Shown: piece by piece, positions 12,550 through 23,611 of the stretch
Position numbering within the stretch: the stretch's first letter is position 1
Layout: each line of letters opens with the position of its first letter
Assembly (NCBI RefSeq): GCF_011745365.1
Contig: NW_024468914.1
Location: forward strand, 642,001 to 706,000
DNA: 64,000 nucleotides
Direction of reading: 5' to 3'
Origin: Cryphonectria parasitica EP155
Lineage: Eukaryota; Ascomycota; Sordariomycetes; Diaporthales; Cryphonectriaceae
The notes under the pieces: generated by a model
The model's database searches: none
What the model was told of the DNA's origin: nothing
The model's input: only the letters and a program-made list of their open reading frames with translations
Program-made: the position numbers and the translations under genes

Positions 12550-14052
12550 CTACAAAGACCAGAGAGAGCGCTGGGATTTCAAGTCCTGCAACACGTTGCG
12601 TACGTACACGGCAGCCGACGCTGGCCTCGCAATAATGGGCCCTGTGGTCTTAGGTAGGACGTTATAATCCGTGCCGAGAAGACCCAGTAATGCTCTGAGG
12701 AGAGTCTCGAAGCAGCTCCACGTAGTTGGATCTTCTCGCTCTGGGAAATCATGATAGTCCTGCAAGACCGTATGACACATCCTGTGCCTCTCTTCTGTGC
12801 TGCCCGTGGTCGCCATGAGTGTGATCTTGTGCCCGGCAGCTCGCCTCTTCTCATCTGTACCCCGAATGTGAGAAATTCTCTTCCCTATATGATCTGGTAC
12901 AGAAAGGAATTCCAGAAACGAGTCAGTCCACGCCTTGCGGAGTGCGGTGTTGTAGACAAGGCCGTTCTCGAGGTCCTCAGGGAGGCCGGAACCCTCGGTG
13001 GCTGCATAGACGATGTCACGACGCCAAAACTTCCCGTCTCGACGCACACCTAACGCGTTGGCAAGGTCCGCCCTAAAGTCTTGCAGAGTGAAGTTCGGAT
13101 CCCTCCTGCAGTAGCGCAGAACTTGATAATACAGATGTTCGGCAGTGATGGTGTAGTCGGCATGCAGCGCTGGGCCGCGATCCTCTCCTTGTGTCTCCTG
13201 GACAAGCGATAACAAGGCATAGACGCGGTCTCGAGCGTCTGTGCAATGTGGGTACGAGAATGTCTGCAGCAGTTCCATGAGGGAGAACCTTGTCACCGTC
13301 TCGGACGCAACACCGAAAGGCACTGGGAAGCGGGTGTTGTTGAGTTCCCACAGCTGCTTCCTCAGGCGGTAGAGCCGCTCCATGGAGTTTCGACCATGGG
13401 GTCGTGACGCTGGCGTCCACCATGTCGCCATGCTGCTGGAGACAAGCAGCACATATCTCGCGAGGGCAAACTCCTGAATGATCCACATCCTTCGCCAGTA
13501 GTCTAGATGATCGAGAACTTCAAAAGGTGTCAGAATATTTCGAGTGTCGTAGTCCATGGCATCGCTGTGCACTCTCTCCATTGCCCAAGACGAGTTCTGG
13601 AAGTCGGCACCGAGCCAGGAGACGACGCATGCTGCACCAGAAAAGATCTCCTTCATCAACCCGACTTGATGCCCTCTCTCAAGCGGGTCGTCTTGATTGA
13701 TGCAAATCGCATCGATCCAGAAATAGGTATGGCTGGCTCTCGTCGTGGAGAACTCAAAATTGGGGTGCTCGCCGTCTGGAAACTCGAAGTTGGACGCCTG
13801 CAGGATGCGAAGTGCTTGATAAAGGTTCTCGCGAATGATGATTATGACGCCGTTGAGATTTATCTTTCTGCGTGGCCGGTCTTGGCCCCAGACGTAAGAA
13901 AGGGCCACAAAGTCGAGGCTCAGGGCATCAGCAACGTCATAAGTTTCCAGAACACAGCGAATGTCTTGAGTTGTGGAGGTGTCAGTAAATTGGAGGAGCC
14001 TGGTGGTCCTACTTGATCGATCAAGGGGCGTGTATACTGCAGATAGCCTCAT
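12550..14052 (-). CDS. HET-domain (heterokaryon incompatibility) protein
   Basis: Single exon of 500 residues. The start is set at the first ATG (14052), although the frame is open a little further. Seen: the three HET blocks in order, namely LDFVALSYVWG (about residues 48-58), TYFWIDAICINQDDP with GHQVGLMKEIFSGA (about 110-145), and YWRRMWIIQEFALA (about 185-200), followed by the CTDARDRVYALLSL block (about 275-290) that usually closes the domain. The C-terminal 200 residues have no recognised domain. Known: HET proteins trigger cell death on contact between incompatible strains, often with an NLR partner. Inferred: a candidate allorecognition gene. The neighbouring NLR relic fits that setting but does not prove pairing. 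Some HET-domain proteins have no incompatibility role. Confidence 0.9.
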   Translation of the reverse strand: MRLSAVYTPLDRSSRTTRLLQFTDTSTTQDIRCVLETYDVADALSLDFVALSYVWGQDRPRRKINLNGVIIIIRENLYQALRILQASNFEFPDGEHPNFEFSTTRASHTYFWIDAICINQDDPLERGHQVGLMKEIFSGAACVVSWLGADFQNSSWAMERVHSDAMDYDTRNILTPFEVLDHLDYWRRMWIIQEFALARYVLLVSSSMATWWTPASRPHGRNSMERLYRLRKQLWELNNTRFPVPFGVASETVTRFSLMELLQTFSYPHCTDARDRVYALLSLVQETQGEDRGPALHADYTITAEHLYYQVLRYCRRDPNFTLQDFRADLANALGVRRDGKFWRRDIVYAATEGSGLPEDLENGLVYNTALRKAWTDSFLEFLSVPDHIGKRISHIRGTDEKRRAAGHKITLMATTGSTEERHRMCHTVLQDYHDFPEREDPTTWSCFETLLRALLGLLGTDYNVLPKTTGPIIARPASAAVYVRNVLQDLKSQRSLWSL

Positions 14053-14989
14053 GTTGGGCGACCTGCGCACATCCGCGCTGAGACGCTGGCCTCGACGAAA
14101 ACGAAACGAGGACGTGGGCCAGACCTCTTAAGATGTAAAAATTAGCAGTTCTTGGACAGCGAGAGCCCTTGCCACAGATATTGGGCGAGCATAAGGCTCC
14201 AAAGTGTAGATAAGGAAGTGCAGTAGTAAGCCAACACGTCTTACAAGTATAAGAACTAACCAAAGCCATGCAGCCTATCATTTGATGACAACGTACAAGA
14301 GCTAATACTGAAATGACAGAGCGAGCTCATTTTGAGCGCAGAAGGACAGGAACACCGCTGAGATAACATTGCATTTGAGGATGTCTATTTCAGGCTCGTA
14401 GGTGGCTCGATACATCACGGCAGGCAAATCACAGGGCCAGGAGAGTTGCTGCCAGCTATAAGCGTCTGATTCTATTCCATCATTTTCTGAAAAGCGTGAC
14501 ATGGAAGTATGCCGAGTCGTGCTTTCAAGCCGGGCAACTTTGAATAGAGTCTGGTCGGAGAGCAGTCAATATTCTTCTTCCCGCCAGGACAAGTCTCCCT
14601 TCCCCTTGTCAATGTAAAATTCGACTCTACTGTTCGAAAAAATGGTTAGCACTAAACGGGTGCAGGTAATCACGCGGTTCAGGAGCAAGGAAATGTGATG
14701 GGTAGAATGGCCCAAAAAATCAGGGTGGTCTGAAATGAAAACGGCTCGAGGAATTCTCGGGGCTTAACCTCGGAGTCGGGATCGGGATCGGAAAATTCCG
14801 AGGTTGCCTTTAGGGATAATAATCATTCCTCAGCCGAATATTTCTTTCTTTCTTTCCTTTTCTTGTGTTGTTCATGAGGCCACTAGTCAGGCAACATCTT
14901 TGAAGACTATCTTCTCATTTAAAGTCATAACACGAAATGAACTCAAGGAGATGACCTCCCATTGAAGTCTGTCTCGCTAAGTAATCGAC
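14053..14989. other. Intergenic between divergent HET and Zn2Cys6 genes
   Basis: About 940 bases with the promoters of two divergently transcribed genes. A pyrimidine-rich TTTC repeat tract sits near 14840-14865, a common feature of fungal promoters. No supported gene was seen. Confidence 0.5.
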
Positions 14990-17608
14990 ATGGAACGACG
15001 GCGACGTAGGCCGACCACGTAAGCGTAAACCATGTGATTGATTGATTCTTAATTATTCTCCATCCACCGTCTCAGCTCAACAAGTTTGCTGACAGCAAGA
15101 ACAAAAATGGAAGAGCCTGTGTGGTCTGCCGGAGGCGAAAGACGAGATGTAATGGCGAGCACCCCTGCAGCAACTGCTCAAGGGCGAGGAAGAAGGAAGC
15201 CTGTGTCTACGAAGACGAAACGCCACAACGCAGTGCGCCCGAGGGGCCATCGCCTGCATCACAAGACGGATCGTCGATAATGAGCACGACGACGACAGCC
15301 GTTGATTTCGTTGCGAGACCAGTGCCTTCATCGTCTATAAAAACGCCGAGCATCGTCGGTGCAAACCCCAAGTCAGGGGGGCCCGACGTCGATGCCCTGA
15401 AGACGCGGATCAGACATCTGGAAGAGGAACTTGGCAGGATCAACAATTCACGCACAGCGCCGCCTGTAGCTTGCGCTACTACTGCGACGACGCCTGTCTC
15501 CCACGTCGGGACTCCTTCGTCGCATACCTTCGAGTCCAAGATCGGCGGGACGTTTCACATTCATCACCCGACTTCTCGGGAACCCGCACATAAAAGTACA
15601 ATCGAACAGGCACATGGGATCTCCCGGAGCATCTCGCACAAGACCCGGCTGTTTGGACAAAGCCATTGGGTGAACACTGTTGCTGCCATTGTGAGTGACC
15701 TTGTCAACTTCGACCCCTACGTCTCGGAGCCAATCACTCCTGCTATTGTTCTTTACAAAGGATTGCTAAGAACGGTGATTTTCTCACTTCCAAGGCACAA
15801 GACCTCATCACCCTTGTCGACCCATACCTAGGCACAGAAAACAGCAATATACTCTCTGGAATCCAAAAATGCAAGTGCATAGCCCGTGTTATCAAGGCTC
15901 AGCGAGCTCCGCAGTGGCCATGTCCGCCCAGACCTGGCCTGCCTCCCAAGCATCTTGCCGACGAGCTGCTCGAGCACTACCTCCAGACCTTCGAGACTGT
16001 CTACCGGGTTCTACACGTGCCGACCTTCAAAAGAGACTACGAGTCTCTCTGGGTATCTGACGACACATCACAGCCGAACATTGCTTTCATCGTGCAGCTC
16101 AAGCTTGTCTTCGCTCTCGGCGCCCTAATTTACGATGACCGGTTCACCCTGCGAACCTTGGCCATTCAATGGATATACGAGGCACAGACCTACTTGTCTG
16201 AACCGATCTTCAAGTCCCGCCTGGGGATTCAAACTCTACAGACCAGGATCCTCCTCGTCCTCGCGCAAGAGTTTGTCGACGTCGGTGGGGATGCTACCTG
16301 GGTTTCTGTTGGGGTGATCATGCGCACAGCAATCATCATGGGCCTGCACAGAGACCCGTCACAGCTCCCCGAGATGTCCACATTCCAGGCTGAGATGAGG
16401 CGAAGGCTGTGGAACACAATCCTGGAGCTCTCCTTGCAGGCGAGCATGCAGACGGGCGGACCGCCCCTCATATCGACAAACGATTTTGACACGGGCCCGC
16501 CGTGCAACTACGACGATGAAGTGCTGCTCGTGGAGGACGCTGCGCCGAAGCGGGGCGATGAGCCCACAGACACATCTGTTGCAAGGGCGCTGCGGCAGAC
16601 ATACCCAGCGAGGCTGGCGGTGGCCAAGTCCCTCAACGATCTCAGCTCCGAGCCCAGCAGCTACGAGGAGACATTGCGTCTTGACGCGGAGCTCCGAAAG
16701 GCATTCAAGACAATGAGCCAAGCCCTACAGCAGCGCACGTCGCGTGAACCGAGGCCGGACTTTGCTGCCAAGGTCGTCGACTTCCTGGTGCTGTGGTACC
16801 TGTCCTCGCTCCACGCGCCGTACTTTGCCGCGTCGCTGCACGAGACCTCGTATGCCTTCTCCAGGAAGGTCATGGTCGACCTCTCTCTCAGGATGTGGTG
16901 TGCGGTCTGCCCATCCTCAGCGATCACCGCGACATCGTTATCCTCTCGCGAGGATGATGTCACTCCCCAGGAAGGAGGCGACTGGTTCTCTCGCTTCGTG
17001 ACTTGCGGTGCGGGCTTCTTCCGCAGCGGTGGGTTCCGAGCCGGTTTTATCACCACCGCTGAGTTGCGAGCCCAGCTCCAGGAGGACGACAATCTCGGCC
17101 TGGGCCTGGGCCTCGGCTCCCTAAACACGCGCACGGATCTGTTTGCCATCGTGGGTGAGACCAAAGCTTGGTGCCTGCAGTGCATCGACACAGGAGAGAC
17201 GAACATCAAGGGCCATTTGATCAGTAGTTTACTTGCCGCGCACATTGAGGGGTTGAAGAGAGGAGTGCCCAAGGAGGATCTCGGCCGCTTCTTAGTCAGG
17301 GCTGCAGATGAGGCTGTGGAGATATGTCTGCCGATTATAGAAGCGCAGGCAACAAAGGCTGGGACACAGGGGATGACGAGTATGACAGACCAGGTTTTGG
17401 GTCGAGGAGCCGGGGTAGTCACAGCGCCAGCACTGGTGGCGGACTGGGACGACCTCACTGTGAGTATTTTGATGACAGACAGAACAGCGACGAAGCGGCT
17501 GACAAATGACATGTGTAGATGCTTGACGCCACCTTCATCCCTGATGATCAAAACATGTTGGAGTGGGCATTGGGAGATACCCCGATCCAGAACTTTTCAT
17601 TCTGGTAG
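14990..17608 (+). CDS. Zn2Cys6 fungal-specific transcription factor
   Basis: Four exons, 14990-15018, 15096-15690, 15795-17459 and 17519-17608, give 792 residues with consistent phases. The short first exon (MERRRRRPT) is the least certain; it was chosen because it supplies an ATG and the correct phase into the zinc cluster. Seen: the binuclear cluster CVVCRRRKTRCNGEHPCSNC...C, a coiled-coil-like LKTRIRHLEEELGRI, a KTRLFGQSHW block, and the fungal_trans middle homology region (YRVLHVPTF ... LGIQTLQTRILL ... AIIMGLHRDPSQ ... EMRRRLWNTILELS). Known: such proteins bind CGG half-sites and activate pathway genes. The target is unknown. The gene converges on a LaeA-like methyltransferase whose stop lies only about 160 bases away. 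Confidence 0.88.
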
Positions 17609-17770
17609 ACCGAGGAGGAGAGATGGGGGCTAAAGTCTTTGCGCGCGAGTGGACCCTTGGGCCTAAAACCCAGATTGATGGAAGTCTTTGGTGGACGGTT
17701 CATTGTACGTGTTTCGTTTTTGTACATGACAGCCGACTCTTAAGAGAGAGCGCAGATACAAGCACCTTGG

Positions 17771-19330
17771 CTATATGGGCTTACGGCCGTAAACAGCATA
17801 TCTGCATTTATTGGCAGTTAGCGGTCGGTAGGAACCACACACGAGAAGAAGGACAGGCGAGAAGAAGAAGAGCAGCAGCACTTACACGATGTAGTAGAAG
17901 TGAATCTTGGTATTCCGTAGATCCTTCCTCACGTCGACGAGCATCAGCTCGACCTCCTCGACCGACATCCCCAGCACTTTCGTAAACAGGCCTATGGACA
18001 TGCCGTGGATACCATCCAGGATGTTCTCCATCTGCATGCTCCCAAGCATCTTCTGGTCCTCTCCTTTCGCCCAGGGGTTGCCGGGCAGGGCGAACTTTTT
18101 CTCGACGACATCGACAAAGCCAGCGTCGATCATCTGGCTCTTGTACTTTGCGCACGAGACGCCGCTTTTGCCCATCCTCTTTACGCCCTCGAGAAGGCAG
18201 TTGTTCCACATCTCGAGGGCAGTGCCGGCCAGTGAGTTGTCGACGCACTGGAACTTGGCATAGTAATCCTGAAACTCGACCCAGCCGCCGGGGTTGGTGT
18301 TCTCGTAGCACATGCGGAAGATGTCTGGGAACTTGGAGACATGAAAGGCGCCTGTCATGTACCTGGCGTGAATGTAGTCGAACTTGTGACTGAAGACCCA
18401 GTCATCCTCGGCGTCGTCGATCTCGAACCTGCAGTTGGGCGGGACGTACTCGGGCTGGATAGGGCTGAGGTCGGTACCGAGGACGTCGCTCTCGGGGTGC
18501 TCGCTAGCGAAGTCGATGGCCCAGATGCCGGTGCCAGTGCCGACATCGAGGACGCGACCAGGCCCGTCGATGGGCGCCAGGTACAGGCCGCCCAAGAGGC
18601 GCACGCTGATGCTGTGCTGCAGATCCAGCCTCTCCTGCTCAGGGATGTCGTTGGGAAGCATGTACTTGCCCTCGTGATACCGGTGCCAGGTGCGGCCGTG
18701 CTCCTCGACAAAGTCAAAGACGCTAGACGAGGCCGACATGCTGGACGACTGTGCACGGAACGAGCCCAGCGCCGAGTCGGTGTCGCTGCTGTCCGTGTCG
18801 ATACTCAGCCCCACCGAGAAGGTGCTGGGCGTGCTCAGGCTGGAAGCATCGAAGTCGACCTGCACGCTGCTGGCAACTGCTTCGTGGGGGCCGAGGCTGG
18901 CCGTCGATGCTGCTGCTTCTGCTGCCACCACCTCATCGGCTTCGGATGGGCCAGGGTCTGAGCTGAGATGTCTTGTCGAGGTGAGGTCGCCCTCAACTTG
19001 TGCTGCTCTTGGCTGGTTGTCTATTGAGGCTTCGTCGCCTCGCTGGTCCGCTGCTGCATTTGATGTTGCACTCCTTCTTCTCTCAAGAGCCTCTTGATTC
19101 TCGGCATTGGTGGTCGGCGCTGGTCTCTCCTCTTTTTCCTTTTTTCCCTCCTCCTCCACCTCCTTCTCCTCAACAGCAACAGTATGCGGTGATGGTGATG
19201 TTGATGATGCCACCCTTGTGCCCGTCGCCGCCGCCGATGTACCTGCCTGACCTGCAGGATCATGGGCACGCCCCTGGCCCTGCCCCTGATCCGAGTCCCC
19301 CGGTTCGTTAATCAGCTTGCGTATTTCCAT
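17771..19330 (-). CDS. LaeA-like SAM-dependent methyltransferase
   Basis: Two exons, 17886-19330 and 17771-17801. The small last exon restores the usual family ending (VYAVYGRKPI) through a GTAAGT donor and a CAG acceptor with a CTAAC branch site; without it the protein would stop at the intron. Length 491 residues. Seen: an unusually long low-complexity N-terminus (about 200 residues rich in Glu, Ser and Ala), then RTWHRYHEGKYMLPND, SAM motif I VLDVGTGTGIWAIDFA (about residue 260), GTDLSPIQPEYVPPN, and GGWVEFQDYYAKF. Known: the family includes LaeA, a regulator of secondary metabolism, and UMTA-like methyltransferases that act on small molecules. Inferred: it could be either, and the sequence does not decide. 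It lies tail-to-tail with the Zn2Cys6 regulator. Confidence 0.87.
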
Positions 19331-20362
19331 GTCATAACCGCACCCAGGCCAAGAGAATAATCAGCATCATCACAATCACCACAGACAGCCAAGATCTGGA
19401 AACTGTGGTGGAGAAGGAGGAAGAAAAGGAGGAGGAGAAAGAGTATGTACCATAGTACAAAGTAGTCGTCTTATCGAAATCCGCAGCCGCGGCTTGTCCC
19501 ACAAGTGGACCCAAGTGGTGGGGCTAAAGAACAAGAGTCAAAGAAAATGGCAAAAGGGTAATAAAATGCGAGAGAAAAAAAATCAAAACAGTGCAGTTCA
19601 GCCAGGCCCAGGCCCCAAGCCCAGACGGGTTTCCTCGTCGCTGGAAACTGCGCTATCCCTACACTAAAGAAATGCAAACCCACTCAACTGATAAAGAAGG
19701 AGCTGGTTGGGGTATTCGGGTTCGGACACGATCCCATCTGGGCAAGGTTTAGGTTCTCGGGCCTCGCCAACTCACGTGGAGCGCTATGGCCTCGGAGGAG
19801 TGGAAGTGATCCTGCCGATTGAGGAACGCTCCTTCTTATTGTTGCTCTGTTGTTCCTCCTCTTTCTATTCCTCTCTCATTCATGCCTTGCCCCCCTCCCC
19901 CCCCCCGGCCCTCCCGGCGGAGAGCCTGCGAGAAGCCATGTTTTACCTTAGTACAGTACGATATGATTAATCATTACAACGGCCCCCAATGTTGTCTCTT
20001 CGCAGTGTCACCTCACTGATCACTGCAATCAATGGAGCAGCTACATAGTACATATTCGATCGAACTTTTTTCGAGGCAAATCTCTGGCAGGGAGCCCTTG
20101 AGTGTGCCTTTCTATCGAAAGGTGAAGTAGGTCAAGCTGCCCCTAACCCTCATGTTTGTTTGCCATACCACCTACAGGCGCAAATGGCCACATAAACGGA
20201 CGCTCTTCCTTTTGCTCTTCAGAGTTTCTTTCAGCACTGTCTATGCTACGATTAAGCTCCTTAGATCCTTTGTTTCGGCTCACCTCCTTGGGCGCATCTG
20301 ATAGAATCACGAAAAACTAAATTCCTCCTTCATTTCATCTATCATCTCTTGCTGGTTACTGC
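19331..20362. other. Intergenic
   Basis: About 1 kb upstream of the methyltransferase and downstream of the DUF3176 gene. C-rich and pyrimidine-rich runs near 19850-19920. No supported gene. Confidence 0.5.
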
Positions 20363-22666
20363 TCACTTCGACGGAGGTTCCACTTGGCGGAGCTGATAAC
20401 GACCGTCCTGTTTCTGCAGTAGTTTCACAGAAATCCTATCAGAAATTCGCAGCATTCCCTGAACCGTCTCGTCGTAATCATGATCAGTATCATCAGGAAG
20501 ACGAGTCGCCTCGCCCGTGTTCGTATCAGCAGTGCCCCTCCTCATCAGCCTGTTCTCGCTCACCCAGTCCCTCCCAGCCGGCCCAGAGAACAGCACGGCG
20601 AGAGGAAACATTTTCCATAGGGGCACTGCCCGCCCCGCCGTGGTGAGGACGGTCAGGATGAAGAGAACAAGCGTGAGCCCAGCCAGGGCCGCCGGCAGTG
20701 CCACCCACGCCCACTTCACCCGCACACAGACGGCGTAGTGGAGCACATCGCCTTCTGCACGCCGGCTGTAGTTGGCCGCGCCATTCTCCCGCACCCAAAG
20801 CGTCAGTGCCTGCGCAAGATTGTCGAATGTGGCGCTGATCGAGTCCATCGAGACATTGCCCGCGTCGTATAGGTTGAGCAGCTGCTGTGTCCCGTTGAAG
20901 TCATACTGATACGAGTATGGCAACGAGTTGTTGGTCGCGGTCACTTCTGCGATAATCTCGCGAGTTACGGTGCCGACGAGAAGCGGGGAAATGTATTCAT
21001 CCCAGAGGGGTATAAGGAAGGATTCATCTATAAGATAGAGGCAACCCCGTCCCAGGAGCGACTGCGGGAACGGGGACGATGCGTTCACAGGGGTGGTGGT
21101 CGGGTCAAAGGTAATGTTATAGGGGAGCCAGCGGCCCGAAGCTTCTTCAACAAGATCATATCCAGCTTCTGCAAGATTACCTCGGTCGTCGTCAGTGATG
21201 CACTGCATATCAAGCAGACCGTAGAGTGAGGGAAGTACTGGATCCTGAGCCCCCCAAACCTGATCTCTGCTCGAGTGGTCGACAGTGATCTCGTTGACCC
21301 GACCCCCCTCGATGGAGCACGAGAAAGTCCGCACGCAGGGATGCAACGTACACTCCGCAATACCATAACCTCTGCAGCGCCAGGTATCATTCGAGGTAGG
21401 GTTATCGCAGCCGGACAAGGGGCTCACCGTCCATGTCGGGTCTGTTCTGAAAATAGCTGAGTCCGAGTAGCCCAGAACGGCCCCGAAAGCCTGACCCTGA
21501 TAGAGCGCTGACAGGATGTCCAACTGCTGGAGAGAGAAGACGTGTGGTTCCGAGAGAGGATTTCCTGAGATATTCTGGAATGGCCCGTCCTCAAAGTAGA
21601 AGTTGAGTTCTGATGGCGGCAGGCTAGTGGTGAGATTCCATGTCTGTGTGACCGCGCTGGGACTGTCCACGTTGCACGGAACAGCCTCACGCGTGGCATT
21701 TCTCCCGCCATCCCACTGACTAATGAAGCATTGTTCATCAATTGTCGCCTCAGCCGACCTGTCCACACACTGGCTGCAGAACGAGAGGCTGCTGTAGGTC
21801 TCGCTGAACGTGCAGTTGCCCGTCGGGCAGTTGAAATCCGTCAGGTTCTGCATCGCATAGAGACCATCCAAAATAGACTCCTCGAGGCTTTCGGTCCAGT
21901 CCTTATACCCCATGAAGTTTGTGCGCGGTACGGAGGCTGGAGTATAGCCGGAGAGAATTTGACTGCAGTCAATTGATTGGACGAGTTGTTGAATGAATGG
22001 GTCAATAGCTATAGCAATGATTGTGATTATAGCTCCGAGCGCAGCCAAGGGCTGCCGCAGGTGGTAATTCCACAGCCACGAGACGCACCCTATGGCCCCA
22101 GTCGCCGCGTCATGGAATGCAACAAGATCTCGAAGTGGTCGTGTCTCGAGATACCAGCTCCACTGAAGCTGGCTGATGCATGATGTGACCAGAAGCGCTA
22201 TGCATGTCTTGAGGACCATCGAGTACACAGATAACAGGGCGTTGATCGTGATGGAGAAAGGCCATCGAGGTAGCGGCTGACCCTCGTGCGGATACAGAGT
22301 CGCCGGTATGGCAGCTACTGCAACAAGGAGCAAGAGAGCACTGCACAGTTCCCCCACCCATGACCATAGCGTCCATTTTGATGCTAATCGCCTTGGCTGT
22401 ATATGTTGATGTGGCTGTGGCGTGACTTGAAATGTGCTGGTCTTCGATATCAAAGAGCTGGTCTGGTCTTCGTTTGATCCTTCGACACCAGAGCTTGCAG
22501 GCATAACGATAGGCTGAGATGTCGAGGTTGGCCCTGGGGAATAGACAGCTGACGTCGAGCTCAAGCTAGGGTGTTGAGATGAAGAAGCATCCATAGGGCT
22601 TAGGCTTTCCATGCCATTGGGTCGATTGGGCCAAGGCGCATTGGATGTGGCTGGTGATCTATCCAT
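20363..22666 (-). CDS. DUF3176 fungal membrane protein
   Basis: Single exon of 767 residues from the ATG at 22666. Seen: a Ser/Pro/Thr-rich cytosolic N-terminus, then the family core: WSWVGELCSALLLLVAVAAI, LPRWPFSITINALLSVYSMV, KTCIALLVTSCISQLQWSW and RPLRDLVAFHDAATGAIGC, giving three membrane segments between about residues 100 and 235. A long Cys- and N-glycosylation-rich extracellular region follows (for example FNCPTGNCTF, CRGYGIAECTLHPC), and a last membrane segment (about residues 680-705, VALPAALAGLTLVLFILTVL) precedes a short cytosolic tail. Known: DUF3176 proteins are common in Pezizomycotina and have no assigned function. Inferred: a plasma-membrane surface protein. The frame is intact. 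Confidence 0.85.
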   Translation of the reverse strand: MDRSPATSNAPWPNRPNGMESLSPMDASSSQHPSLSSTSAVYSPGPTSTSQPIVMPASSGVEGSNEDQTSSLISKTSTFQVTPQPHQHIQPRRLASKWTLWSWVGELCSALLLLVAVAAIPATLYPHEGQPLPRWPFSITINALLSVYSMVLKTCIALLVTSCISQLQWSWYLETRPLRDLVAFHDAATGAIGCVSWLWNYHLRQPLAALGAIITIIAIAIDPFIQQLVQSIDCSQILSGYTPASVPRTNFMGYKDWTESLEESILDGLYAMQNLTDFNCPTGNCTFSETYSSLSFCSQCVDRSAEATIDEQCFISQWDGGRNATREAVPCNVDSPSAVTQTWNLTTSLPPSELNFYFEDGPFQNISGNPLSEPHVFSLQQLDILSALYQGQAFGAVLGYSDSAIFRTDPTWTVSPLSGCDNPTSNDTWRCRGYGIAECTLHPCVRTFSCSIEGGRVNEITVDHSSRDQVWGAQDPVLPSLYGLLDMQCITDDDRGNLAEAGYDLVEEASGRWLPYNITFDPTTTPVNASSPFPQSLLGRGCLYLIDESFLIPLWDEYISPLLVGTVTREIIAEVTATNNSLPYSYQYDFNGTQQLLNLYDAGNVSMDSISATFDNLAQALTLWVRENGAANYSRRAEGDVLHYAVCVRVKWAWVALPAALAGLTLVLFILTVLTTAGRAVPLWKMFPLAVLFSGPAGRDWVSENRLMRRGTADTNTGEATRLPDDTDHDYDETVQGMLRISDRISVKLLQKQDGRYQLRQVEPPSK

Positions 22667-23611
22667 ACTTTGATCGGCGTGAGAAATTAGGAGCAGTGAT
22701 GACACAATGGAACGGAAAGGTCAAGAACAAACCTGGATGGCACCAGCCCAAAGTGATGGCCAAGGGCTCGTGATTATAAGCTGCCTATGCCCTTTGGGGG
22801 CGGGAGGCGAGAGGCGGGAGAGTAAAAACACGATAACATCTACTGCAAAGACGGCGTATAAAAGCGCTCTGCTTTTGCCTAGCGCTGCGCCGACGTTATT
22901 TCGCCAAAACACCCGAGCTTTCAGCTTGCAGCCTTATTTCCGAGACAGCGTTTCAAAGTGTCAGCTTAGGCTAGTATCAAGTTTACGCCGTGGGGGCCAT
23001 GTTTGGTTCAGACTTGAAGGATCGGCTACTAGAGGGTGCAGAAGTCCCAATAGGTGGTGGTTTATGAATCAATCTGCCGCTCCCTCTCCCTCCCCGATCT
23101 CGAACTGCTATCATTTTGTTTGCACAGTGATACTTTTTGCATAAGTCCCCTTTACAGTAGGTATTATATCTTAAATCCAATATGAGCACATTGCTTACAA
23201 TGTAGAACAAATTCGAGCATTCATGGATTGCCCAATTGTGGGGAGAAGCGGTCTTGAGAGGGGGCTCTCACTTGAAACATGCTTTGAAGTGCGTAATAAT
23301 GATTGCATCCCATGCGTCGTGGATTGAGGTTCTCAATCGAGAGTGATAATCAAGACGGTAATTAATTGCGATACGGAACGTGTACGATAAACCAAACTTC
23401 ATCTTTGCCTCAGCTCATAAGTCACTTCCACAGGATTATTGGGCAGCGGCAGGTGATATGCTCCATATAGGTCCAGACATCGGTTCGATCAGAAGGGACT
23501 TCTCAGAGAGGAAGTGACTACAGTGGACACAGCTTAGGGAACATATCCAGAGAAGAAAAGGTCATAATTGCTATAAAAGTACTATTTTGATTCATTACTC
23601 ATGATTCATAG
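22667..23611. other. Intergenic
   Basis: About 950 bases between the DUF3176 promoter side and the 3' end of the decarboxylase gene. AT content rises between 23100 and 23400. No gene was seen. A TATAAAAG-like string near 22857 lies on the plus strand with no downstream plus-strand gene. Confidence 0.5.

Noticed and set aside
16661..17551. 296-codon minus-strand frame opposite the Zn2Cys6 gene
   Set aside because: Shadow of the GC-rich coding strand, with no recognisable motif.
18341..18961. Plus-strand frame opposite the methyltransferase
   Set aside because: It runs antisense through the conserved SAM-binding region and is a composition artefact.
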